Below, in pieces: positions 54,924-63,361 of a DNA stretch of 64,000 nucleotides; the first letter of the stretch is position 1; every line of letters begins with the position of its first letter. The stretch comes from AWTP1-13 sp039808585 (GTDB lineage: Bacteria; Pseudomonadota; Alphaproteobacteria; Rhizobiales; Hyphomicrobiaceae). The position numbers were made by a program, and so were the translations under genes. The notes under the pieces were generated by a model. The model was not told the origin of the DNA, did not search any database, and saw only the letters and a program-made list of their open reading frames with translations. The stretch lies in assembly GCA_039808585.1 (NCBI GenBank), contig JBDHTJ010000002.1, positions 1 through 64,000 of the forward strand, given 5' to 3'.

Positions 54924-55928
54924 TCAGGCGGTCCCCACCATCGTCAGCGCGTGCTGATGCAGGCCGGCGGCGATGCGCTTCTTGGCAGTGATGTCCTGGA
55001 AAGCGCGCTGGGCCTGGTCCTCGCTCAAATTCGTCGCGCGGCCAGCCTCCTTAGCCGGCACACCGTTCTCGTAGGCGCACAGCATCAGGTCCATCAGGTT
55101 GTAGGGGAGCGCGAAGTAGAACTCCTCCTGCGTCTGCGGCAGGCTGTAGGTGTCGGTCGAGGGCAACTGCGCGCGGATCTCGTCGGGCACGCCCATCTCC
55201 TCCGCGAGCTTGTAAACCTGCGTCTTGTAAAGGTGCGCAATGGGCTTGATGTCGGCCAGGCCGTCGCCACCGCGCACAAAGAAGCCCAGGTCGTACTCGA
55301 GCTTGTTCGGCGTCCCGATCACCGCGTAGTGCAGGCGCTCGCCGTGATGGTACTCGATAAGCTTGCGCGTGCGCTGCTTCATGTTGGTGGATGCCACGAC
55401 GGCCAGATACACGGGAAGCGGCATGCGCTTCGTCTCGAGCTTTCCATCCGGCGACTGCACCGTCAGCGCGAAGTAGTTGACGCGGTCCTGCTTCAAGGCT
55501 CCGCCCTCGACGGAGATCTTCATCTTCCAGTCTGGGCCGAAGCTGGGGAACAGCGTTCGGATGGCTTCGTCGCGCCGGCGGTAGCAGCCCAGCGCCTCCA
55601 GTGCAGGCGCGATGTCCTCGACAGCATAGGGCACGCCGAGCTGCTCGCAGATGAGACGACCCAGCTGCGTGCTCTTGGACGCGGAGTCCTTTTCGGGCAT
55701 GAGAACCGCAAACACCTTGTCGGCCCCGAACGCCCGCTGCGCCAGCGTCACGCACACCGCGCTGTCGATGCCACCGCTGACGCCGAGCACGACGCCCTTG
55801 CGCTTCAGCCCCCGACCCACAGTCTCCCGCATCCACGCCTCGATGCGCGCAGCCTCCGCGCTAGGGTCGAAGGCCAGCATCTGCGGCAGGTCTCGGACAC
55901 TGCTCCAGCTTCTCGGCTCGGCGTTCAT
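54924..55928 (-). CDS. NAD-synthase-type ammonia-dependent amide ligase
   Basis: The 334-residue protein has the PP-loop SGGIDSA (residues 51-57), and the NAD-synthase segments LIEYHHGERLHYAVIGTPNKLEY and KTQVYKLAEEMGVPDEI in shape. It matches the ammonia-dependent NadE domain and has no glutaminase domain. A GAGGAAG ribosome binding site precedes the ATG at 55928, which fixes the start. It lies 17 bases after the amidotransferase gene, and the two could exchange ammonia. Its genomic position suggests it serves the polysaccharide locus rather than NAD synthesis, but the family also includes the housekeeping enzyme. Confidence 0.85.
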   Translation of the reverse strand: MNAEPRSWSSVRDLPQMLAFDPSAEAARIEAWMRETVGRGLKRKGVVLGVSGGIDSAVCVTLAQRAFGADKVFAVLMPEKDSASKSTQLGRLICEQLGVPYAVEDIAPALEALGCYRRRDEAIRTLFPSFGPDWKMKISVEGGALKQDRVNYFALTVQSPDGKLETKRMPLPVYLAVVASTNMKQRTRKLIEYHHGERLHYAVIGTPNKLEYDLGFFVRGGDGLADIKPIAHLYKTQVYKLAEEMGVPDEIRAQLPSTDTYSLPQTQEEFYFALPYNLMDLMLCAYENGVPAKEAGRATNLSEDQAQRAFQDITAKKRIAAGLHQHALTMVGTA

Positions 55929-55945
55929 GGGTGCTTCCTCTCGTG

Positions 55946-57952
55946 TCATGATTGGAGGCGATCGACCAGTATGGAAGGCCGCGTCGCTTTCAGGCGTTTG
56001 GTTTCGAGCATGGCGGTATGCGGCAGCTCCGAGCGCACCCACTGGGCCAGGATCTGAAGGCTGAGGATGCCGATGAGAGCCATCTCCTCGCGCTCACCAG
56101 GCAACCGCCCTTCGCGAGCCCAGGCTTTTTCTGCCAGCATGCGCGCGGGATTGACTTCGATCAGGCCATGTCGCGCAAGCATGTCCGGTGAAAGCAGCTC
56201 GCGCACGTAGCCCGGCGAATTGGGCCCGAAGAACGAGGTGGTGGTCGGCGCGCGATAGGGCTGCTTCGGCCGGGCGCTGATGTCTTGCGGAAGATATCGG
56301 GCACCCAGCTTCCGCAGGATCAGCTTGTCCTTGAGCCCGGACAGCTTCAACCCCGAAGGCAGCCCCGTGGCGAAGGCGATCACTTGCGGATCGAGAAAGG
56401 GATACCGCGCCTCCACTCCGTGGCCTAGCGAAACGCGGTCGCCCTGACAGGACAGAAGATAGGGGCTCATGAACGTTGCGATCTCGACGGCCTGGGCCCG
56501 CGCAAGGGGTGACCAGCTGCCAAAGCCCGGCGGCAGGCTGCCAGCCAATGCAGCCTCGGCCGCACCAGCGTCGGCTTTCGCCAGCACATCCTTGGACAGG
56601 AAGCGCGTCGTCCAGGCCGTATTGGCCCATCGCACGGCGTGCGAATAAAACGGGTTGCCGGTGTCGCTCAGGCCCTTGCGGAAGAACTGCTTCCACATGC
56701 GGCCTTCGTGCTGGTCGCTGCTGCCGACGTAGTGATGCACCCTCGAGAGAAGCGCCGAGCGCCAGTCCTTCTCGGGCGAGCGGGCCCAGAAGCGCCGGAT
56801 GGCGTCTTCCTTGAAGATGCTGTAGCCCGCGAAAAGCTCGTCCGCCCCCTCGCCCGTGAGCACCACCTTGGTGCCGTTGCGGCGCACGAGATCGGAGAGC
56901 ATGAACAGAGGCACGGGCGACGTGCGCAGCAGCGGCGTTTCGCAGTGTTTCACCACTTCGGGGAAGCTGCGTGCGATATCCGCGCCAGTCACCATCACCT
57001 CGTGGTGGCGTGTCTCCAGCCGTTCCACCATCTGGCGCTGTTGCGGTGTCTCGTCGAAGGCCGCGTCCTCGAAGCGGATCGAGAAGGTTTCGAGATGGCT
57101 CGAACGCGAGCGTTGGATGAGCGAGGTAACGAGTGAAGAATCAAGACCGCCGCTCAGGTACGCACCGACCGGCACATCTGCCCTGAGGCGGATCGACACC
57201 GCATCCTTCAGGATTGTCTCGAGCTGGTCGACGCCTTCATCGAGAGACCTAATCCCGCTTCCGAAGCGGGCAGTGAAATCGGGCTGCCACCACGCCTTGC
57301 TTTCGACTTTGTGGTCGCTGTCGATGGTAACGACGTGTCCAGGCGAAACGCAGGCGACCCCCTTGAACGGTGAGCCCGGAGCCGGCACCGCCCAGCGCGT
57401 GAAGATTTCGGTAAGCGCAGTGGCATCGAATTCGGCCGTGACGCGCTTGCCGGCGAAAATCGCCTTGATCTCGGACGCGAACGCGATGGCACCCGGCGCC
57501 TTGGCATAGAACAGCGGCACAATACCGAACTGGTCGCGCGCAAGCACCAGCTTCTTGGCCCGCGTGTCCCACAACGCCACGGCGAACTGGCCGTTGAACC
57601 GTGCCCAGGCACCGTCGCCCCATTGCTCGTAGGCATGCACGATGGCTTCAGTATCCGACCGCGTGCGAAAGACGTGGCCCGCCGCCTCGAGCTCGGTGCG
57701 CAGCTCCAGATAGTTGAAGATCTCGCCGTTGAACGTGATCCAGAGGCTCTCGTCCTCGTTCGTCATCGGCTGGGCACCACCGGACAGATCGATGATGCTC
57801 AGGCGCGCATGCGCAAGCCCGGCACGGCCGTCGCGATAGATGCCGTAGCCATCCGGGCCGCGGTGGCCGAGCATGGCCACCATGGCTTCCAGTTCCGACA
57901 CGCGCGGTGGCGCGGCGTTGGCCGATACGAAAAGGCCGGCGATACCGCACAC
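55946..57952 (-). CDS. Asparagine synthetase-type amidotransferase
   Basis: The 668-residue protein has an N-terminal class II glutaminase domain whose nucleophile is Cys2 (start GTG, then CGIAGLF). GHRGPDG, LSIIDLSGG and FNGEIFNYLEL follow. A synthetase domain has the ATP-binding SGGLDSS (residues 267-273) and the GEGADELFAGY loop. It should hydrolyse glutamine and transfer ammonia to an adenylated carboxyl group. Its neighbours are an AMP ligase, a carrier protein and an ammonia-dependent ligase. The layout resembles the exosortase-associated amidotransferases of EPS loci rather than housekeeping asparagine synthesis. Confidence 0.88.
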   Translation of the reverse strand: MCGIAGLFVSANAAPPRVSELEAMVAMLGHRGPDGYGIYRDGRAGLAHARLSIIDLSGGAQPMTNEDESLWITFNGEIFNYLELRTELEAAGHVFRTRSDTEAIVHAYEQWGDGAWARFNGQFAVALWDTRAKKLVLARDQFGIVPLFYAKAPGAIAFASEIKAIFAGKRVTAEFDATALTEIFTRWAVPAPGSPFKGVACVSPGHVVTIDSDHKVESKAWWQPDFTARFGSGIRSLDEGVDQLETILKDAVSIRLRADVPVGAYLSGGLDSSLVTSLIQRSRSSHLETFSIRFEDAAFDETPQQRQMVERLETRHHEVMVTGADIARSFPEVVKHCETPLLRTSPVPLFMLSDLVRRNGTKVVLTGEGADELFAGYSIFKEDAIRRFWARSPEKDWRSALLSRVHHYVGSSDQHEGRMWKQFFRKGLSDTGNPFYSHAVRWANTAWTTRFLSKDVLAKADAGAAEAALAGSLPPGFGSWSPLARAQAVEIATFMSPYLLSCQGDRVSLGHGVEARYPFLDPQVIAFATGLPSGLKLSGLKDKLILRKLGARYLPQDISARPKQPYRAPTTTSFFGPNSPGYVRELLSPDMLARHGLIEVNPARMLAEKAWAREGRLPGEREEMALIGILSLQILAQWVRSELPHTAMLETKRLKATRPSILVDRLQS

Positions 57953-57971
57953 GGGTGGTGCTCTCCAGATC

Positions 57972-59537
57972 TCAGACGGTGGCGACTGCGGCGGGAGCAG
58001 CAAGCTCCTTCTTGGCGATCTTGCCCGTCGTCGTCTTCGGGATGCTGTCGCGGATCTCCACGTGCTTCGGCACGAGATGGCTTTCGAGATGCTCCCGGCA
58101 ATGCTTGCGGATCGCGGCCTCGTCGAGCGTGGCACCCTCGCGCGCCACGACGATCGCCTTCACCGCCATGCCGTCGATTGCGTCCTCGACCCCCACGACG
58201 GCGGCTTCCACCACCTCGGGAATGGCATAGAGGACGTGCTCGATCTCCTTCGGGCTCACCTTCTCGCCGCGGCACTTGAAGATCTCGTCCGTGCGGCCGA
58301 CGAAATAGACAAAGCCCTCGCTATCCATCCAGAACTGGTCGCCGGAGTGCAGCACCATCTCGCCCTCGATCTCGCCGGGCTTCAGCCGCTTCGCGGTCTC
58401 TTCGGGCTTGCCCCAATAGCCGCGCATGACGTTGGCGCCACGGATCACGAGTTCGCCGACCACGCCGGGCGCAACGCGCTTGCCCTTCTCATCGACTACA
58501 TAGATTTCCGAGTTCGGCATGGCCTTGCCCACCGAGCCGATCTTGTCGTTGAGGCGTTCGGGCTCGAGGTAGCACACGCGCGTGCACTCGGTGAGACCGT
58601 ACATCGAGAAGATCAGCGTCTCCGGGAAGAGCTCCTGCATGCGCTTGATGTGTGCAGGCGGAAGCGCTGCCGCGGTATTGCTCATGTAGCGCAGCGAAGG
58701 CAGATGCGCCCTGCTGAATTTCTCGAGTTGCAGCAGGCGCGCGAATACGGTCGGCACGCCGGGCAAGCCCGTCACCTTGTGCTCGATCATCTTCTTCAGC
58801 ATTTCGAACGGGAATGCGAACGACTTCTCCAGAACGACGGTGAAGCCGATCCGAGCGCCCGTGATTACCTGGTACATGCCATAGTCGAACGACAACGGCA
58901 GCACCGTCATCACAACATCGTCGGGCGTGTTGCGCAGATAGGTGGAGATGGCCCACGCCGTGTTGGTCATGTTGCGGTGGGTGAGCATGACACCCTTCGG
59001 GTTCCCCGTGGAACCCGAGGTGTAGATGATGGTGCAGAGGTCGATGTCGATCAGTCCCACGGGCGCAGGCGCACGACGTGGCCCGGACAGGATGTCTGCA
59101 AGGGTACGACCCGCGGGACCCGAGGTCGGCGCGCCGTGGGACCAGATATAGCCCGCGACGCTTGCCGCCGCATCGGCAACCTCGGCCACGACGGGGGCGA
59201 GGTTCGTCTGCGCCACGACCACCTTCACGCGGCAATCATCGAGCAGATAAAGCAGTTTCTCGGCCTTCGTGGTCGCGTTGACATTCACGAAGACCGCGCC
59301 GGCCTTCAGCGTTGCGAAGACGGCCGTCACGAGTTCGATCGAGTTATCGAGGAAAATGGCAACCCGATCGCCGCGCCCCACGCCCATATCCTGAAGGGTC
59401 GAGGCAAGCACGTCGCTGTCGCGATCGAGCGCACCGAACGTGATCGACTTGTCACCGGCGATGATGGCGGTGTGCTCGGGGCGCCTGGCCGCCGTATGCA
59501 CGAGGAAATCGTGAACGAAATTCGGACCGCCGCTCAT
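57972..59537 (-). CDS. Class I adenylate-forming ligase
   Basis: The 521-residue protein has the AMP-binding motif YTSGSTGNPKG (residues 172-182), FSMYGLTECTR, the HSGDQFWMDSEGFVYFVGRTDEIFKCRGEKVSP hinge in shape, and the catalytic Lys in KTTTGKIAKKEL. It should adenylate a carboxylic acid and load it onto CoA or, given the adjacent carrier protein, onto phosphopantetheine. The start codon overlaps the carrier-protein stop by four bases, so the two are translationally coupled. Confidence 0.9.
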   Translation of the reverse strand: MSGGPNFVHDFLVHTAARRPEHTAIIAGDKSITFGALDRDSDVLASTLQDMGVGRGDRVAIFLDNSIELVTAVFATLKAGAVFVNVNATTKAEKLLYLLDDCRVKVVVAQTNLAPVVAEVADAAASVAGYIWSHGAPTSGPAGRTLADILSGPRRAPAPVGLIDIDLCTIIYTSGSTGNPKGVMLTHRNMTNTAWAISTYLRNTPDDVVMTVLPLSFDYGMYQVITGARIGFTVVLEKSFAFPFEMLKKMIEHKVTGLPGVPTVFARLLQLEKFSRAHLPSLRYMSNTAAALPPAHIKRMQELFPETLIFSMYGLTECTRVCYLEPERLNDKIGSVGKAMPNSEIYVVDEKGKRVAPGVVGELVIRGANVMRGYWGKPEETAKRLKPGEIEGEMVLHSGDQFWMDSEGFVYFVGRTDEIFKCRGEKVSPKEIEHVLYAIPEVVEAAVVGVEDAIDGMAVKAIVVAREGATLDEAAIRKHCREHLESHLVPKHVEIRDSIPKTTTGKIAKKELAAPAAVATV

Positions 59538-59791
59538 GCCGCCTTCCCTGCAACCTTGCGCGAGACGAATGTCGCGATACGCTCGATGGAATCGAGGTTC
59601 TCAGGCACCAACTCTTCATCGGCGATGGAAATGCCGAACTCACTCTCGAGATACATCACGAGGTCCATTGCGCCGGTAGAATCGATGATTCCGAGTTCCA
59701 GGAGAGAGTCCGCACGCGGTATCTCTGCCTTCTCGTCGAACAAGAGATTCTTGGCGATGTAGGCTGTGATCTGCTGTTCCAATTGCTGCAT
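59534..59791 (-). CDS. Acyl carrier protein
   Basis: The 85-residue protein has the carrier fold with the phosphopantetheine site Ser in LGIIDSTGAMDL (D-S motif), helices on both sides and an acidic surface (YLESEFGISIADEEL). It differs from the fatty-acid AcpP sequence and is coupled to an AMP ligase, so it is a dedicated carrier for an acid loaded by that ligase. The ATG at 59791 starts the first helix (MQQLEQQITAYI); a GTG at 59812 is possible. Confidence 0.9.
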   Translation of the reverse strand: MQQLEQQITAYIAKNLLFDEKAEIPRADSLLELGIIDSTGAMDLVMYLESEFGISIADEELVPENLDSIERIATFVSRKVAGKAA

Positions 59792-59916
59792 CCGAAGCCC
59801 CCATAAACACAACGTCTTCTTACTCCGGAAGCCGGCATTTGTATGCAGTTTCAGTCAGGATATTGCGGCTTTAGGTAAAGCGAGAGAGTGAACAATTTAT
59901 TCGCGTTTCCATTCCA

Positions 59917-60789
59917 TTAATCTTTGCCCTGCGAAATGCGCACGCTGGCGCTCATTCCAGGTTTCAGCATCATGTCCTGGTTATCGACCTCGAGGACGAC
60001 CTTGTAGTGGACCTCGCCGTTGATGGTCTCGGGCTCGTTGCGCACCTGAACAACCTTCGCGTTGAACGCTTTCCTCGGAAAAGCCTTGGCCGTGCATGCG
60101 CCATTGTCTCCCGGCTTGATGCCTGCGACTTCCGCTTCCTTAACGTTCGCGACGAGCTTCAGCTTCTTCAGGTCGCTCGCGACGACGAACAGCGTTGGCG
60201 TCTGGAGCGTTGCCGCGATCGTCTCCCCTGGTTCAACGCGCCGGGCGAGAACCGTCCCGTCCACCGGCATGACGATATTCGTGTAATTGAGATTGAGCTC
60301 GGCTCCATCCAACTCCGCCTTGCGCAAGTCGATGTTCGCCTTGTCCACCACGATCTGCGCCTTGCCCTGCTCGAATGTCGAGGTGATACCCTCGAAAACG
60401 CTTCGCGAGACGACCCCCTTTTCGAAGAGGGCCTTGTTCCTCTCGTAGGCGGCCTGCGCCTGCACCAGCGCTGCTTCGTGCAGCACGAGTTGCGCCCGGG
60501 CACTCTCGAGCGCAGCTCTTGCCTGTTCGACCGTGCGCTGGAACCGCCGCGGATCAATGCGCGCGCACACCTGGCCCTTTTTCACGCTGGCGTTGTAATC
60601 GCAATCGACGCTTTCGACGATGCCCGAGACGTAGCTTCCCACCACCACCGTCTGAAGCGGCTCCAGCACGCCATTGGCGGTGACTTGAGCATGTACACCC
60701 GGTGCCATTACGAGCGGGCAGAGAAGCGCTCCAAGGGCTGCCATCGCGGCGCGCGATCCGCACAGGCGCAGAGAGTTGGTCATCGGCAT
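59917..60789 (-). CDS. HlyD-type periplasmic adaptor protein
   Basis: The 290-residue protein has a signal peptide (about 35 residues), a biotinyl-lipoyl-like beta domain (GSYVSGIVESVDCDYNASVKKGQVCARID in shape), a coiled-coil hairpin (about 80-150) and beta-barrel segments. It is the adaptor of a tripartite efflux or MacA-type export system, yet no transporter or outer-membrane partner is adjacent. In a polysaccharide locus it could help export. The start at 60789 was chosen because it gives the signal peptide. Confidence 0.85.
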   Translation of the reverse strand: MPMTNSLRLCGSRAAMAALGALLCPLVMAPGVHAQVTANGVLEPLQTVVVGSYVSGIVESVDCDYNASVKKGQVCARIDPRRFQRTVEQARAALESARAQLVLHEAALVQAQAAYERNKALFEKGVVSRSVFEGITSTFEQGKAQIVVDKANIDLRKAELDGAELNLNYTNIVMPVDGTVLARRVEPGETIAATLQTPTLFVVASDLKKLKLVANVKEAEVAGIKPGDNGACTAKAFPRKAFNAKVVQVRNEPETINGEVHYKVVLEVDNQDMMLKPGMSASVRISQGKD

Positions 60790-60896
60790 ATCGATATGCT
60801 CCCGGCCGCGACGCGGCCATTTTGAAACGACGGCCTTCAAAAAACACGCAACATGCGTGCGAAATCGAGACACTCGGGCCGCGCTCATTAAAATCG

Positions 60897-61649
60897 CTAG
60901 GTCGTGCTCGTGCGCGGAAGCATATCGAGCGCGAAGAGGTAGAATATGCGCGGACATTCGATCAGGTAGCGCCTTGCAAGGCGGCGCGGATCCGAAAGCA
61001 GGCGATAGGCCCATTCGAGGCTGGAACGCTGCATCCATTCAGGCGCCCGCCGCTGCTTCCCCGTCAGGAAGTCGATCGAGGCCCCAATGCAAAGCCCGAC
61101 CCCTTTGGCCTCAGGCCGTTCACCAATGCGTCGCGCCAGGATCTCCTGCTGGGGCATACCGACAGCAAGGAATACCAGGTCCGAGGCTGCGTCCACTACG
61201 AAATCGATGCATTTCGCCACCTCGGCATCCGAGCGGACGAAGTTCATCGGGGGCGCATAATGGGCGATCCTGAGTTCAGGATAGCGCCGCGATAGCTTTA
61301 CGACCTCGTCCGTCGACGAGCCGATCACGGTCACCGTGAGGCGCAGGCGGGAGGCCTCGGGCATCAGGGCGGCCGTGAGATCGCTACCCGCAATCACAGG
61401 CAGATCGAGCCCGCGCAAACGGGCCAGGCGGCTGAGGATGCGACTGTCGCAGAAGACCCCCCAGGCACTGTCGTAGGCCCGGCGCAGATCCTGCCCATCC
61501 TCGTGCAGCCTCACCATGTGATGCACGTTCGGCGTAACGATGAAGCGAAACCCGCTCTTTGTGGAAGCGAGAATCTCTTCGACAGCCTCAGCAAGGACGA
61601 GCCGATCGAAGTCCTGGCTCAGAAAGCGAACTTTGTGGCGGTTACGCAT
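60897..61649 (-). CDS. WecG/TagA/CpsF family glycosyltransferase (GT26)
   Basis: The 250-residue protein has the GT26 signatures: the IVTPNVHHMVRL segment with a conserved Asp/Asn region, AVGMPQQEILARRIG, GASIDFLTGKQRRAPEWMQR in shape and the C-terminal EWAYRLLSDPRRLARRYL tail. GT26 enzymes transfer N-acetylmannosamine, mannosaminuronic acid or similar sugars onto undecaprenyl-linked acceptors early in glycan assembly. It sits at the right end of the polysaccharide locus, upstream of the HlyD-like gene on the same strand. Confidence 0.92.
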   Translation of the reverse strand: MRNRHKVRFLSQDFDRLVLAEAVEEILASTKSGFRFIVTPNVHHMVRLHEDGQDLRRAYDSAWGVFCDSRILSRLARLRGLDLPVIAGSDLTAALMPEASRLRLTVTVIGSSTDEVVKLSRRYPELRIAHYAPPMNFVRSDAEVAKCIDFVVDAASDLVFLAVGMPQQEILARRIGERPEAKGVGLCIGASIDFLTGKQRRAPEWMQRSSLEWAYRLLSDPRRLARRYLIECPRIFYLFALDMLPRTSTT

Positions 61650-61882
61650 GAACGACTACCTACCCGTACGAAGCCGACGTTTGTGGGCAGGCATTGCAAG
61701 CCGTATGCCGACGTCGGCCTCATAGGCCGGACGGGATGCCAGCCAAACAGCACGATAAATAAAATCTTAACACGGAATTTGTCCTGCACGCACAGTACCC
61801 TGCGCAAATTGGTTAATCCGTGTCTGGATTGCCTCACTGCGTGAATTGATTGGGTAACGGACGATTGCCATGTAGCCAGCAT

Positions 61883-61913
61883 AAAAAAGAGGCGCCGCGG
61901 CAACCGCGGCGCC
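61883..61913 (-). terminator. Rho-independent terminator after paaI-like gene
   Basis: GGCGCCGCGG (61891-61900) and CCGCGGCGCC (61904-61913) form a perfect stem around CAA. Read on the minus strand, the stem is followed by TCTTTTTT, so it terminates the leftward thioesterase gene ending at 61944. Confidence 0.9.
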
Positions 61914-61943
61914 TTCGTGGCGCATAGTCATGTTTCTTGCCGT

Positions 61944-62354
61944 TCAACCAGCCACCGGCAGCACCATCTGCGTCTGGGTCACGACGGCGCACAGCTTGCC
62001 CGCCTCGGACCGGATCGACGTCTGCCAGACCTGCGTAGACTTGCCCTTGTGCAGGGGAACAGCCTCTGCGGTGACGACCGTACCGACCGGGGCTGCCCCC
62101 ATGAAGTTGGTCTTGGACTCGATTGTCGTCGTGCGGGTGTTGGGCGGCAGGTTCACCACAGTGCCAACGGCCCCAATGGTGTCGGCAAACGCCATGAAGG
62201 CCCCCCCGTGCAACACGCCTCCGGCCGTACACAAGTCGGGACGCACCTTCATCGTGGCGATGATACGGTCCGGAACGGCCTGCTTGATCTCGATGCCCAG
62301 CAATCCCGGGAGAAGCGGAGCAAAAAGGGCTTGGATCTGATCGATTGTGGGCAT
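61944..62354 (-). CDS. PaaI-type hotdog thioesterase
   Basis: The 136-residue protein has a single hotdog domain with the PaaI signature GGVLHGGAFMAFADTIGAVGT (catalytic Asp/Gly region) and the ESKTNFMGAA strand. It should hydrolyse acyl- or aryl-CoA thioesters. GGAGGAG precedes the ATG. It is the last of three hotdog genes in a row on the minus strand, and is followed by a strong terminator. Confidence 0.9.
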   Translation of the reverse strand: MPTIDQIQALFAPLLPGLLGIEIKQAVPDRIIATMKVRPDLCTAGGVLHGGAFMAFADTIGAVGTVVNLPPNTRTTTIESKTNFMGAAPVGTVVTAEAVPLHKGKSTQVWQTSIRSEAGKLCAVVTQTQMVLPVAG

Positions 62355-62402
62355 GGGAGCGTCTCCTCCTTGTTCGTTACAAGGTGAGTATGGGAGAGCG
62401 GC

Positions 62403-62765
62403 TCAACCCTGCAAAGCGGTGCGAAGGGCCGCCGACAGGCGCATGGGACGCCCCGACGCCGAAATCAGCACCACCATCACCTCTGCGGTAAAGATATCGC
62501 TTCCCGCGCGCGAGATCCGCTGGTCAAGGACAAGGGTTGCAGCCGACGTTTCCTTCACCCGAGTCGTCACCTCGAGCACCTCGTCGATCCGCGCCGGGCG
62601 CAGGAACTCGAGCCCCATCCGCCGCACTACGAACGCGGCTGGTTCACGTCCCTCCGCGCCTTCGAGAAGCGCACGATGGTCGTTGCCGACAAGGCGAAGG
62701 AAATCGGACCGGCCCCGCTCGCACCAGCGAACATAGGAACCGTGATAAACGAGGCCCGAGAACTC
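62403..62765 (-). pseudogene. 5'-truncated YbgC-type thioesterase
   Basis: The frame is homologous to YbgC thioesterases from FSGLVYHGSYVRWCERGR onward (about 62765) to its stop at 62403. The family's N-terminal strand and its catalytic EDTD segment are missing: directly before FSG the sequence reads GKPE and is unrelated. No ATG, GTG or TTG occurs in frame between 62766 and 62860, where the intact paralogue ends. Internal Met or Val codons could give only a 75-residue piece. It looks like the leftover of a tandem duplicate that lost its 5' end. Confidence 0.75.
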
Positions 62766-62844
62766 TGGCTTGCCAACATCGCAACACAGCGGCTTGATTC
62801 CATTGGGGCGCTGGAGGGCTATAGCGTGAACAAGCGTAGATTCT

Positions 62845-63285
62845 CTACGCTCCTTCCATAGCGAGCCGTAGCGCCTTCGGGATCCGTTGCGCCCTTCCGC
62901 CTGAGATAAATGCTACCCGCACGCGGGCCGCGACCAAAAGATCGTCTCCGCGTCGACATTCCTGCAGCAGGGTAATCGATGCGCCCTTGACCTCTGCGGG
63001 GATTGTGATGACATCAAGCAAGTCGTCCAAGGCCGCTGGTTTTAGGAAATCGATTGTCATTGAACGGACAACGAAGGCGAAGCTTGGCGCATCGTCGTGC
63101 GCTTCTTTGAGTAGCTCCCGCTGATTGGTCCCGAGCAGACGCAGGTAATTCGTTCTTCCCCGTTCCATGAAGCGCAAGAAATTGGCGTGATAAACAATCT
63201 GGCCGGCGTCCGTATCTTCGAAATAGACGCGGACCTGCATATGATGGCGACCGTCGCGAATTTCTCCGTCAAGAGATGTTGTCAC
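62845..63285 (-). CDS. YbgC-type acyl-CoA thioesterase
   Basis: The protein (146 residues from a GTG at 63285) is a 4-hydroxybenzoyl-CoA-thioesterase-like hotdog enzyme with VRVYFEDTDAGQIVYHANF (catalytic Asp in EDTD) and a FMERGRTNYLRLLG helix. The preceding SLDGEIRDGRHH stretch looks like the rhizobial family N-terminus, so I place the start at 63285; ATG 63240 would remove it and an open frame continues to 63420. It hydrolyses short acyl-CoA or acyl-ACP esters. It is normally linked to tol-pal genes, which are not seen here. Confidence 0.85.
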   Translation of the reverse strand: MTTSLDGEIRDGRHHMQVRVYFEDTDAGQIVYHANFLRFMERGRTNYLRLLGTNQRELLKEAHDDAPSFAFVVRSMTIDFLKPAALDDLLDVITIPAEVKGASITLLQECRRGDDLLVAARVRVAFISGGRAQRIPKALRLAMEGA

Positions 63286-63361
63286 AGAAATATCCACTTG
63301 TTGTATATCGGGAACTAATTGACTCGGATCATTATTCTGGCTCGCGGTTGGCCAGTCGACG

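Noticed and set aside
57873..59762. 629-residue open frame antisense to the ligase and amidotransferase genes
   Set aside because: It spans two well-supported genes on the opposite strand and shows only compositional His/Arg/Asp-rich sequence.
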